In this document: in pieces, positions 22,270 through 34,200 of the stretch
Layout: each line of letters opens with the position of its first letter
Position numbering within the stretch: position 1 is the first letter of the stretch
DNA from: Cristatella mucedo
Taxonomy: Eukaryota; Bryozoa; Phylactolaemata; Cristatellidae
Direction of reading: 5' to 3'
Length of the DNA stretch: 64,000 nt
NCBI GenBank assembly: GCA_009760855.2
Contig: WPIO01000005.1
Coordinates: 5,380,001 to 5,444,000, forward strand
Translations under genes and position numbers: made by a program
The notes under the pieces: model-generated
Told to the model about the DNA's origin: nothing
The model's database searches: none
Seen by the model: the letters and a program-made list of their open reading frames with translations, nothing else

Positions 22270-24225
22270 TCGGCCGAGCAGCAATAATGGCTCAGACCCA
22301 GTAGGGATATTTTCAGAGGAGTGGTAGTTCAGCAGGAACTGGTTGATGCACTGCTGTGGATCAATCATCTGTGTCAACTGCCCATGACCAAGTAACGTTT
22401 GCTCGAATTGCTTTAGTTTCTTTCATTTGCTTTCATGCTCAAGTTATGCATGCTATAATAACCAATTCATATGCACTCTATCAGCTTTGTTATTATGTGA
22501 TTCCATTAAATCCCTTACTGTCAAATCGGAGGTAGCAAAATTGTAGCCGGATTTTAAAATGTAAAACTAGACCAAACCGAAGCAAAACAGGGCATCTATT
22601 CTAAAATGAATCCATAATTCATTGCAAAAGAATCTCGAAATGCTAACTTGGCCATCTATAATTGAGAAAAATTACACAGCTTTCAGGTTGCGTAGAATGA
22701 AGCTATGGGAGTTGGTCTGCCTGATTAAATAAAAACGGAAGTAAAGCATGAAGAAACCATACGTGCACATATCAACTTCCATGAAATCGAGTGTACGTAT
22801 GCATGTGGAATGAAACAAGAGAATGTTATTCTTAGTCTCATCATGCTAAAGACGATTAATTAATACTTTAGTTAATAGTGGTCTTAAGCTCTAACTGAGA
22901 CACATTAAATAACTGCTGGCTGACATCATTTGGAAGAACAGACGAGAACGCAGCCAGTTAAGACAGAATTTACAAGAACCTTCTAGAAGATTTCCACCTC
23001 CTCAGCCCTACACCGCCTCCTCCTCACCTCAGTCCTAATAGAGGCAATCATCACTGTATGCTGATCTAAAAGTATGCTACTGTTGACAAGAACTAATTAT
23101 CATTAAAATTACGAACTAATTTTCTCCTTATTATTTCGGTGTGGTATCGTGAGTCTTTCACTTGGCTCTATATCCTTTGTATTCACGAACCAGGTGTGAT
23201 CTCACATCAGGAGCAACCACAGACAAGCACACGATTGCGAACTGTCCAGCAGCCCAGACGACGACAGCACAACGCCCGCTGCCAACGACAGGGCCCAAAA
23301 ATGGCGAGTTCGTTCGCGCCAACCGAAAAATATAAACACTTGGCACAATCGTGCAGCGACGACGTAGTCACATCGTGACGTCACAGCTCAGTGGCGGCAG
23401 TCGCGCCGTTACATCACTGTTCCGGTGCACAAATCGAAAAACCACTCTTAAGTGCTGGACGCTTTGGAGATACAAACTCTTCTACTGACTTTCCTGTGAG
23501 CAATTATCTGTTGGTCCGCCCCATAACTTTCTCTCCCGTGCATAAGACGGTAAAAGCCGAAACCAAGAAAATTGGTGGAGGACTTAAGTTTAGCAGCAGA
23601 GAAGTTGGAGCTCGGCCGACTATACTGTCGCAGTCTCCGATCTGATTTTCTTACATTGTTACACCCCCTCGAAAACGTCGAACCAGACAGGTAGAGACGG
23701 GCTGCTGCACTCTCTGGTTCAGGTATAAAAAAGATCACTCAAGACACCGTATGGAACAATTACCATAATATAAATGCAACGTTGATTATAAGTGTTCAAT
23801 AACCCACTATGCGGCTGCATTCTAGCTTTAAATGAGTACATGGCTGTATGGCTTAGGTAGAAACCTTATCCGTTTACCAGGGGCCATGGCAATAATGACT
23901 TCCTGTCAAAGCGATAAGATCAACCCTATAATTAGACCATGCATAAGTTCGTTCAATACGATCTTATTAGTGGAGTGGTTGGATAACTACTGGTATGGAT
24001 CTAGTTACCCATGCTTAACTCTGTTTGAGCTTGCTGCTTCCTCATTCTAAATCCGAGCGACTAACTCAATTAGGCTAACGAGTATCGGTATGCCCGCTGA
24101 TCAACACTTCTGAATTCAGTAAATGAAATGCCGCAACAAATCCATTCTTTCTTAGCCAGAAAGTAATCGGGTCCAGTAAATTGCGATAGGTCGGTGTGCT
24201 AATTGTGCAAATACACCCCGGTACA
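22270..24225. other. Intergenic region before the kinase-like gene
   Basis: No gene recognised. 23200-23400 is relatively CpG-rich and holds a CRE palindrome. 23640-23720 contains a TATAAAAAAG but no assigned transcript. Confidence 0.45.
23376..23383. promoter_or_regulatory. CRE palindrome TGACGTCA
   Basis: A full consensus CREB/ATF site in a CpG-rich stretch, about 1 kb before the kinase-like gene. A link to that gene is speculative. Confidence 0.35.
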
Positions 24226-24427
24226 TCATCGGAAGCATCTCCCTTTCCATTTCAGTTCCGAAGCCGCTGATAGTTCAGCTTCTGCCAGTTCCTTACGCAA
24301 CACAACGCGAACCCAACAATACCAGGCGCTGCGCCTAAATGGCGGTGAGTCAGTGTAGTGAGTTAGTGTCGCTCTGCTTCGACCATCGGAAGTGAGTCGC
24401 CGCATCGCTGTGGCTTTGGAGACCAAC

Positions 24428-24439
24428 ATGAATCTTTGA
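24428..24439 (+). promoter_or_regulatory. Minimal upstream ORF before the kinase-like gene
   Basis: ATG AAT CTT TGA ends one base before the main ATG at 24441. A three-codon uORF this close could allow reinitiation or tune start choice if the leader includes it. The transcript start is unknown. Confidence 0.4.
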
Positions 24440-24440
24440 C

Positions 24441-26357
24441 ATGGGCAACGTTTCTAATGTCGCTAAAAGGAACAAAGTACTCGATTTAATAAGGCGTTTT
24501 TCCAGCAAAAACGCAAGTAGTAAATATCAGACCGAGGAAGACCATTCTTCGTTTTCAGCGTCGCGATCGTCAGACTACGCAGAGGTGCGAACTATAGACA
24601 GCTCCGAGAATACATCAAACGCATCGCTTCAGTTCGACGAAGCAATATGGCTATTTACTGACTCGGATCAGGAGTCAACAAACACGGCGGCCGCTGGAGG
24701 AAATGAAACGCCGGCACTTCAAGCTGGCACTTATTGCTCGGCTACATCGACCACAGCGGGCTATCAAGGTTTCGCTCTGCACTCCAGTTCTCCCGGCCGC
24801 CGTAGGTTCAACCATTCTCCCGGCCGCCGTAGACACGCGCATCTTTCTCAAGCTAGCCCTATCGATGCACCGCTCGATGAAGTGGAGGTGGAAGCGGCCG
24901 TTGTGGAGGCAGCCGTGGCAAGAAAACCTACCCAGTCGCCACTGGTGTGCAACTCAACCACGTCTGCCGACAGCAGTGCTGAAATTGCAGGGCGTCAGCG
25001 CCTCGAATCATTTGGAGCTGCTCCGGAGCCCGTTAGAGAGCTGAAGAATATGTTTGACGCCGTTCTCAATATGGACACTGACCTCACGGATGACAATCGC
25101 AGCTCTACTGCGGGCATGAGCGAAACATCTTGCAGTCGAAACATGATATCTTCGGAAGCAGCTGCTAGGCTGGGTGCTGGCGACCAACCGCTCTCGCCCG
25201 AGCAGAGCAGCAGAAGTCAAAGCTGCACGTCCAGGCAGTGCAGTGCTCAGGTAGAGCTCCTACACGATCCGTCAGGAAGCAGCACTGCGGGTGCGACCGC
25301 CACAGCCAGTAGTGCATGTGCAGCGCCAGAGACTGATGAGGTCTCAAAAAGGATAGAGAGGTTTGAAGAATACTGCTTTGGCTTCTCTTCTGCCGTGAGC
25401 ACGGTGCTCCTGACGTTTGAGCCTGTGCTGGATGTGGAGACGTTCGCCGTCGCTGCACAGAGATATAAAGAGAAACTGCTGTTTCCCTGCGACATCGAAT
25501 ACGCATTTAGAGGAGGCGCACCAGTCAAAATAGGATCCGGCGAATTCGGCGACGTTTTTGTCGGGCGTTTGGTGCCCGAGAGGAATTTTGTGGCAATTAA
25601 AGCACTGAAAAAAGATCGAACGGACCTACTGTCATTGCTCCAGGAGGCTTTTACAATGCAGCTAGCCAGTGGTACAGAATTCGCGGCGAGGTACTATGGC
25701 CTCGTACCCATCGGACCGCTAGGAGCTGCCTACCAGAAGCTAGGTCTTGTTTGTGAGTTCATAGGGGACACTCAATCACTCCAACCGTCCGACTTCAGGC
25801 ACGCTCTGAAGGACCTTCAAAGTAGGCAGACTCTTGAAAAAACTCTTCAGCTTGTGTGGCTAGACGTATCCCTAAAAATGGCTAAAGCAATTTCAACTTT
25901 TCACGAAATGGGTATACTGCTGAACGACATCAAAACGGACAACATTCTGCTCAGGCAAAACGGTGCTAATTCTTTCGAACCAGTCTTTATTGACTTCGGT
26001 CTGGCTTCAATTGGCGAGGGCATAACCCTGGCTATAGATCTCGAAAGCCAGACGAAGGAAGAACTCATGAAAGAATATAGTCATATCGCTCCGGAGGTCT
26101 TATTCGGTGGGCACTCTAACGTTGTAAGTGATATGTATAGCTTCGGCAAGGTGTTGACTCAAATAAGCGAACCATTGAAGGTTCATAACTTGCAAGCCTT
26201 AGCAGATCGTTGCGTGGCGATGGAGCCCTCACATAGAGCTACATGCAGTGTCATTATTGACGTTATTAGCTGCACCTTCAATGATTTGCAACACCACCAG
26301 CCGCAGTGTAAGTCCGTGTGGCCCAGCCGATTTGTCAATGAGGAAAGTCAACACTAG
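24441..26357 (+). CDS. Intronless kinase-domain protein with LND in place of HRD (638 aa)
   Basis: This is one uninterrupted frame from ATG 24441 to TAG. Residues 1-300 are Ser/Ala/Thr-rich and low in conserved features, with a tandem SPGRRR repeat near 117-131 and an acidic-Ala stretch near 146-160. Residues 301-350 look helical. Residues 360-615 are a protein kinase fold: glycine loop IGSGEFG (364-370), Lys387 in VAIK, likely helix-C Glu402, catalytic loop LLNDIKTDN (493-501), DFG (518-520), APE (550-552), the helix-F Asp564 and a late Arg599. The catalytic Asp496, Lys498 and Asn501 are kept; only the His and Arg of HRD are changed. Phosphotransfer on Ser/Thr is therefore plausible (LKPEN-like IKTDN). 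No transmembrane segment is seen. MGN at the start could be myristoylated, but the consensus Ser at position 6 is absent. Lack of introns suggests a retrocopy or an intronless lineage-specific gene. I do not recognise the family. Confidence 0.85.
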   Translation: MGNVSNVAKRNKVLDLIRRFSSKNASSKYQTEEDHSSFSASRSSDYAEVRTIDSSENTSNASLQFDEAIWLFTDSDQESTNTAAAGGNETPALQAGTYCSATSTTAGYQGFALHSSSPGRRRFNHSPGRRRHAHLSQASPIDAPLDEVEVEAAVVEAAVARKPTQSPLVCNSTTSADSSAEIAGRQRLESFGAAPEPVRELKNMFDAVLNMDTDLTDDNRSSTAGMSETSCSRNMISSEAAARLGAGDQPLSPEQSSRSQSCTSRQCSAQVELLHDPSGSSTAGATATASSACAAPETDEVSKRIERFEEYCFGFSSAVSTVLLTFEPVLDVETFAVAAQRYKEKLLFPCDIEYAFRGGAPVKIGSGEFGDVFVGRLVPERNFVAIKALKKDRTDLLSLLQEAFTMQLASGTEFAARYYGLVPIGPLGAAYQKLGLVCEFIGDTQSLQPSDFRHALKDLQSRQTLEKTLQLVWLDVSLKMAKAISTFHEMGILLNDIKTDNILLRQNGANSFEPVFIDFGLASIGEGITLAIDLESQTKEELMKEYSHIAPEVLFGGHSNVVSDMYSFGKVLTQISEPLKVHNLQALADRCVAMEPSHRATCSVIIDVISCTFNDLQHHQPQCKSVWPSRFVNEESQH

Positions 26358-26503
26358 ATTTTGCTTACAAACTCCTGCGGAAGAAAAGTTTTGCTTTACG
26401 TCACCAATGGCTATTCTGCATCGCCTGCGTCCCGAATTCTCATCCTCTTGGGTTTGCGAGCTCATTCAACCGTTATAGATCGCAGCTATATTTATTTATT
26501 ACT

Positions 26504-26509
26504 AATAAA
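26504..26509 (+). terminator. Polyadenylation signal of the kinase-like gene
   Basis: AATAAA lies about 150 bases after the stop codon. A second one occurs near 26764. Either could end the message. Confidence 0.5.
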
Positions 26510-26514
26510 ACAGC

Positions 26515-27300
26515 CTTGGACAGAAACCGAGCCAAATCGGAACACATTAGGTCGCTATTTAAAAAAAGCTGCTACTTGGCACAGCATGTGAAAGAACTAC
26601 TCTTCGAAAATTGGCTTAAGGGGCGACACAATCCGGATTTGCGTCTGTTCACTTGGCGTTTACAACCGTGCAAACCTGCTCAAAATAGTAGCGATGCGTG
26701 ATGAAAATGCATTGAGCACCTGGCAGCTACCATTCTTAAAAAAATAGGTAACTCTATGGACCAAATAAAGTTTTCTGGTTCGAAGGTATCGAAACCAAGT
26801 AATGTAAAAAGCTCCATCGACAGCATAACTGCTCTCTAGACCCGTTAGAACGCATCTCTATTCAAAATTAACATCAAGCGTATGTACCTCGTCGTACTCT
26901 CGGGATAATAATTTAACCACGACACCCTTACTTTCAGTTAAAGCCTGTTGCACTAGCGGCTTTGCTCTTTCGCCCAAGTCCGAATTTCTAGTCTTCAACA
27001 GCAGAAACCATTTCAAAAATTGCTACTAACTCCTTTCTTTCTCAACTCTGTCTCATTTGTCTGAGGGCTATTACTTCTACGCTCCTTTCTTTCGGCCATG
27101 CTTTGATACAGCGTTGCTTTCAGTCTATGGTCTACCCTAAAGAGAACCGAAATCATCTCATTTGAGAATGCTGTGGCAACCCTCCAACACAACACTCTCT
27201 CCGTGACTTTGTCATTACAGACGGTCAAACGTACTCATTCAACAGTGTTTTCCTCAAAGGCACACACACGTGGCAAGTAAATATATTCACATCTACATAT
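26515..27300. other. Intergenic, no gene seen
   Basis: 3' flank of the kinase-like gene. No repeat or exon was recognised beyond a second AATAAA. Confidence 0.5.
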
Positions 27301-27303
27301 ATA

Positions 27304-27427
27304 GTCTGATTCAACAGCCTCATATGTATAGTGGCAGAAGAGCCTTTACGGCTATCACCACCACTTGCAGTGGACAATAAAGGATCGCCCACTGAAGGAC
27401 TCAAAACCCACTAACCGGGTCGTGAAG
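27304..27427 (-). mobile_element. SINE-B copy, head degraded
   Basis: GATTCAACAGCCTCA, GTGGCAGAAGAGCC and CACCACTTGCAGTGG match SINE-B in minus orientation. Box B has decayed. Confidence 0.65.
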
Positions 27428-27991
27428 AACGAGCACCCTATTTTTCCGTATATACATGTACACGTATATTCGGTTGTACTTTTCGTTCTTGGGTTGGGCA
27501 GAACTGATTCTGAAAACATAGCTGTGGCCCGTAATACAGCATACCAGGCCTAGCCTACATGGGCTTTCCACAATTCTTACTAATACTGCCCACGCCCTCG
27601 GTAGAGCTGTTGCAAGTAAGATTTTGCTTTGCTTTGTTTAAATGCAAATCAGATGAGTGCCTTGACATAATATCACGCAATGCATATTGAATGTTTCTAA
27701 CAGTCATGTATTGCATTCACATTCAACATGATGTACTGCTGATGAACTGCCCTTTTTAATTACATCCCAGTAATTTCATCAAAGTTCAATCTAACTTTAA
27801 GGGAACAAGTATCAAGAAAACGTGCTATACAATGAGCAGAGTCTACAGATTCGTGTAACAAAGTTCGAAGTTCAGTCGAAAAACAGCGGTTATTCAAAAG
27901 TGTATCGCCATCGATAGCGCAGCTCCCTGAAGACAAACCATGTTCAAATGAACTTCACTTGGCGGTAAAAATGACAATCGTCTTGATAATG

Positions 27992-27997
27992 TTTAAT
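27992..27997 (-). terminator. Candidate polyadenylation signal of GET3/ASNA1
   Basis: ATTAAA on the minus strand, about 116 bases past the stop. It is a common variant signal. Confidence 0.35.
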
Positions 27998-28112
27998 CCT
28001 CACAGGCTCATAAAACTGCACAGCGTGGAGGCAACATAAAAATAGGAGCAGGAATAAAAATACTAGCTGGCTGACATAATTTCACAACAACAGCTGCTCA
28101 AGATGATTCCAG

Positions 28113-28241
28113 TCACTTGTCTGTAATACCATAAGGCTTAATTAAATATTCAGAGAACTCTCTTATTTTGTTACATCCTCGGATTTCCTGATCAAGCAAA
28201 GGCAGTTTGACCACGTGAAAGTCTTCGTATAAATCTAGAAT
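28113..28241 (-). CDS. ASNA1: GET3/ASNA1 coding exon 7 (C-terminus and stop)
   Basis: The acceptor is TCTTTTGCAG. It encodes [20 protein letters not shown] and the last helix ending GITDK, then TGA. Confidence 0.95.
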   Translation of the reverse strand: MLDLYEDFHVVKLPLLDQEIRGCNKIREFSEYLIKPYGITDK

Positions 28242-31200
28242 CTGCAAAAGAAAATGCAACCTAGGGTTACTTAGGGTTGCAACCTAGCCTTTGACAATTG
28301 GCATCCCCCACACTTAGTATGCTATTATGCAATAAACAAGAAAACAGACAGGAGTGGCACACCATAATTTGACGGTTATTGTCCTTTTAACAACTTTACT
28401 GACTTAATTCACGAAAATATTCAGGCACTATTTCTTTTATTCAGAATAAGGGAGCTGCAGCCAAAATTGTATTCAGCTAGGTGGGAAGAGTGTTGTCCGA
28501 GGACAGAAGGGTACCTACACAGACCAAGTGATTTAATCGCACACAACACATGTGTATGCACACGCTAGTACACAACCACCACCTACAATGGCCACAATGT
28601 GGCGCATACTCATGTAGAGTCAAAGTTGTAGTCCTATACATTCTGTTCGTATACAGAGTCGCAAAGATTCCTTTCAATTAACAAAAAATCTTAAAAAGGA
28701 TGTGTGGTGTTAAGCGCAGCCTTGAACGCTGCTTTAAGAAGTCTGGATCTGATGAAGATCTAGTCAATTTCAAAGACTTCCTTCCAGTCTACACCCAGAA
28801 GCTTAGAAAAGCCTATGCTTCTTTTCACTCGAAAACTGAAGTCCTGTCAGTCCGACTCTAAACAGATTTATTAGACGGTAAACAATTTGCTGGCCAATTC
28901 TTGAGATGTCTAACTCCTCAGCTATTAACTGACAGTTTGACAGGTTTTAAGCCTTCTTCACTGAAAAAATTGTGCACATTGGCGCCTCCATAAAGCCACC
29001 ACCCCCACCGACAAAAGCAATTGATGAATCGAAAAGTGTGACCATCCATAAGAAATTTTCCGAGGTTTCTTCAGGTGATGGCTACCTTAACGAAGTGTAA
29101 CAAAAAAAGCTCGTCTCCTGAAGACCCTATACCATCCTTTCTGTGGTCTTCACAGGCAGGCAAACCTAGTCTAGCCAACTGATTTTTAATTATATGATCT
29201 AGATAACTGATTTTTAATGCTACTCTAGACAGGGGGACTGTACCCATGTCCTTCAGATCGGCCGTTAAACCCTAATTAACCTTAACCTTTACTTAAAAAA
29301 GCCTTGATTAGATTCAGAGGTCTTTGCATCACCCAGTTTCCCTTCTTCCTTTTTTGTCAAAGATTCTTAAAAAATTATCGCTAAGCAGCTTGTAGCACAC
29401 GTTAAAAAATGAATTTTCAGAAAACTTAGTCGGGATTCAAGCGGCAGCACTCCACTGTAACTGCTCTCTTCCATGTAACCATTGACATCATATGCAGCAA
29501 CGATGATGACAATGTCACTGCCCTAGCATTGCTTGATCTATCCACTGCCTTCGACACTATTGATCCCGATATCCGTCTTGAATGATTGAGAATAACGATC
29601 GGTCTGGACGACGAGGCACAAGGCACTGGCAGGGTTCAAATTGTATTTGTCTAGTCTTATTCAATCCGTGTCAGGTGGAGGTCAGGCCTCATCCACCAGA
29701 CTAGTCACCTGTGGAGTCCCACAGTCCTCACTCCTTTGATGTTCTCCATTTATACTGAGCCTCTGGGAAAAGTAATTCAGGCCCATGGGATAGGTTATCA
29801 TTTTTATGCTGACGACACTCAGCTATATTTGTCTTTTAAACCGTCGGAATCTGCTGAAGCGACTGAAAGTGTGCCTTGCCCGATCCTGGATGTCGGAAAA
29901 TTTACTTAAAACTAAACGACGATAAACAGAATTGCGACTCATAGGACACCCCAAACGTGCGGCTGGATTAGAAGACTTTTCTCTTCTAATACGCCAAGTG
30001 CTCGGAATTTAGGTGCCGTCTTTAGACAGCTGCAAAATTTTGACAGCTTCGTAAAGAAGACTGCTTCCACATAGCAATCACGTACGATCCCTATCTAAGA
30101 TTAGGAGCTGTTTTCCATGGTGGCTTGCAAAAAATTCAACTAGCTCCCTGGTTCTGTCTCGACTAAATATTTGCAATTCCATTTTGGCTGGAATACCGAA
30201 AAAAGCCACTATGCCACCCACTGCAGCTGGTGATGAATATGGCTGCAAGGCTAATTTACAAATCCCAGAAGATTGACCGTGTGTCTCCTTTGCTGAAAGA
30301 GCTAGGATGGCTGTCGGTTGATCAATGTATACAGAGCCAAGCATGTATGCTGACCCATAAGGCCCGCCCCGGCTTGACTCCTTCGTATCTAGCTGAACTG
30401 CTGCACCAATTTTAGCCTCCTCATGCCCTCTATGGACAATAAATTAGCTGTCCCATTCTTCCGCTTAAAGACCGTTGGCGCAAGAAGCTGTTGCTCTGCA
30501 GGTCCTTGACTGTGGAATTCACTTTCACAATTCTTACACAACGACATCTACTGTCCTGCTGCCGACTATGACTCAGCCTTTCCAGCCACCCTGAGCTGCT
30601 ACTTCCATGCTATTCACCTCAACTGCTCTCCTGAATCATCTGTGCTTCTCACTCTCTCTTTGTTGTGTGCTGCAGCTACCTAGCAAACAAAAAAGGGCCA
30701 GCCATCGGGCACATTCCTTCAAGGACTACCTGACAAAATCTCACGGACCTATGTGGCTGCGACTCCCTGCCACAGACTGCTGGTGCAGACAGCAGACGGT
30801 AACCTTATAACCTTTTCCCAAAAGCATGACACAAGGTTAAGGCTACATCACATCTCACATCGGCAGCCATTTCTCGGCAAGCACAGCTAATTCGATCGGG
30901 AATTACACATGGAGCAAATGGTCTGTCCCACATATGCAGCACTTGCCAACTTCGAAAGGCACGTGGCAAGAAGAAAGAGGCCTTACCTGATCAAGGTACT
31001 TTCGCTGGATCTTTCGGCGGGCGTTGCACATAGTGCACGGCGACGGCAGGGCGGCAGCACCCGGCGACGAGTCGGACAGAGGAAAAAGCAGCTGGTTGAC
31101 CACGATATTGTGCGTATCCATACTGCACTTCACGAGCTCCTGGACGAGCCGCTCGGTCTCGTAAAGTGACAGGAATTCAGCGATACAAACACACACGAAC

Positions 31201-34200
31201 GTCGTCATGTTCTACAAGGCAAGAAATCCGGTGCAATAGCTTGCCGAAACGATCAGCATCTATCACGTACCCCTTCACTGCTACCCATCCGGGAACAAAT
31301 CGCTCTCTCTAAGAGCAGATCTACAACTAAAGTGATGGTAGCATTCAGCAAGCGAATAGTGAAGCAGAGTCAAGTTGTGCAACACTAGCGAGAGGGCAAC
31401 TGTTGCTGCAACGCAGCGCAGTGCAGCAACAGCCGTAGCATGGTTCCACACCCGGTCTAACAGTACGGCAGGGTCGCTTGGTCGAGCTCACATTCAGGAT
31501 ATCTCTGTTGACTGGCAAGTTACCGATCGGAATGCCTTGCACAGTAGCTCAAAGTTGCCATTCCTTGAAAAAGCTATGACTTTCCCACAACATCCTCACC
31601 AACAGGCTACTGGATATCGGCATCAGCTTTGGGCAGCAGGCACACAAATCTATGATTGAATCAATATCGAGAAAATTATACACCTCAGCAAAACTTCAAG
31701 CCAGACACTTTTAACTGGCCAGCCTAGATAAAATTATGAGCATACATTCATACTCGGTATTAACAGTCATAGCCTAACAGCAATGAAATAATGGCACAAG
31801 AAATCGACACTATCAGATTGACCGCCTGTCCTGCTGCTACTAGACGACAGCATAATCATTTAATTGTGGCCCTGCTGACTGTTCAACTATCCCAACTGTC
31901 AGTAGAAACAACTGACGCAAAGAGTATCCTGCCGACTTCGGCCATCTAAACTGGTTTCCTGAGTCGAATCAGTGTGGAGCCAAACTGGTACAGCATGCTT
32001 TAGCTGCTACGAATTTTCATAAGTTGAAGTTTGCTAGGGGGATACGAATAGAAGCCGGGCTTTGCTGTAGTACAATGCTATAAATCTGCTGTATACTGTC
32101 GTCTCCGAGTATAAGAATATTGGATATAAGAATACTCGGCTTATAAGAATAGCAGTTCTGCGACTCAGATTATTAGTCTATCTTAGTCTCACTGTGCACA
32201 TACATACATACATACATACATACATACATACATACATACATACATACATACATACATACATACATACATACATACATACATACATACATACATACATACA
32301 TACATACATACATACTCTTCATATAAGATTGCTGCAAATAATACTGCTTATATGCATATAATACTATGCACATAAACCTATTGCCGGCCCGAGTGCATTC
32401 TTATAAGTGAAGTCGACTGTACAGATATAATGAATGCACACAGCTCCTTCAGAACCAAATACTTGTGCGAAAAATACCGAAGTGCATGACGAAATTAATG
32501 TTAGACCCCACTACTGCATGATCGAATATTGACGGAGCTAAATCAGTACCGATGCGGACAGGTATGCATGCAACCGATTGCAGAGCACGAAAACACTGGA
32601 ATGCCAAGTCCAAGCATGACGTCTTACTGTCTATTATTCCACAGCATGAGTGGCACGGCAATGCAGTCATGAGACTGACAGACCACTGACCAAGTACCAA
32701 ATTGTAAATGGTCTAGGTACCACAGAAGACGATTCATGCGGTTTATAATTACTAAAATTTAGAAACTGTTAATACTGCCACCAATAATCGAAATCAGATA
32801 TATATATCGGCCTGTGTTATAGTCCTGCCATCCTGGCAGCTGGTGATTGGATTCATTCTTTTGGTTCGTTGACCGTGCTAAACTGACGGCAAAGTTTGAA
32901 ATTGGGATTTCCCATTGGTAGGACTTGGGCAGTGGAAAATGCTTTTGACTGGTAGTTGTGGTTCAGGAACTGGAAAGCTCAACGCTCAAAATGGGCACTG
33001 CCAGCATATTGCCTGTTGCATCTGCGCGGAATCTAGGTGTCCTGTTCCAAAGTGACCTTTGACTGAATGACCACACCAGCTCCACAGTCAAGTCTGCGTA
33101 CTTTTATCTACGTAAAATTACTACAATTCGGGCTTTTTTAGACGAAGGTACTACATTCAAATTGATCCATGTATTTTTGACATCCCGTCTCAACTTATGT
33201 AACTCACTGCTTGATAGTCTATCGGCATGAGCAATCAGGCACTTACATTTGGTGCAAAACTCAGCAGCTAAGCTTGTCTGTCGCAAATGTCGAAGTTGCT
33301 ACATCACACCACTTTTTGCCGATCTGCAGTGGCTCCCAGTCAAGCAGTGTATCAACTTTAAGGTTCTGTCACTCACTTTTAGGTCCCTTAATACCTATCA
33401 GAACTACTCCCCCACCAGGCTAGGGCATCGCACCACCAGCTCTTCTGACTCACATCGTTTAGCTATACATCGGATGAACTCCAAATCCTTGGGAGATCGT
33501 GCCTTTATTTAGTTTGCAAAGCCCGACAATCACTCCCGACTGATGTCATAACATCCCCGACTTGACACTTAAAAAGAGGTTTTAATTACCTGTTTATAAC
33601 AGCATTTAGTAGGTCCTAAATGCATTCTGTATGCATATATACCTTAAGGGTCTTGTGGAACAAATCAAGTTGTATAATCGAACACCCCAGTTCTAAATGC
33701 GAGTTGAACGTCTGAACCCATTCCGGTATTCTAATTTTCATGTATCCTACTTTTCTGAGATCTGCAAAAATCACCAGCCTTTTGGGATCCAATTTTGTAT
33801 TCAATAATACCAGAGAGCCTGAGAATCAGCATATCGGCAGATAGAGACTGCACAGCCAAGGCAATCGGAAGCAATACCAACCTCATTTGACTGCCACATT
33901 CTAAAAGACAATTTACTGCAAGCAGAATGCAAAATGCATTGCTTGGACTGGCAGTCAAATCATTACAATGCAATTACTTACGGCATCCTTGAACTGTGCA
34001 TTTACTTTGGATACGACAGGCAACATTTTTTCTATTTTTGATGTCACCGTGTCAGCATTGTAGTCAGCCATACCGAAGAGGCTGGATACCTATGCCAGCA
34101 TATTAGAAGGTACTGAATCAAAACAAAATCTACTTCTGTCAGGCAGACTACTCAAAAGACATTCCAGATTGAACATGAAACAAAATAAGCATGCCAAGCA

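Noticed and set aside
22205-22280. tRNA-like GGTAGCTCTGTGGTAGAG
   Set aside because: Box A looks good but the anticodon and T arms do not form.
23640-23760. Possible LTR start (TGTTACACCCC and TATAAAAAAG)
   Set aside because: No second terminus, polyadenylation signal or target duplication found.
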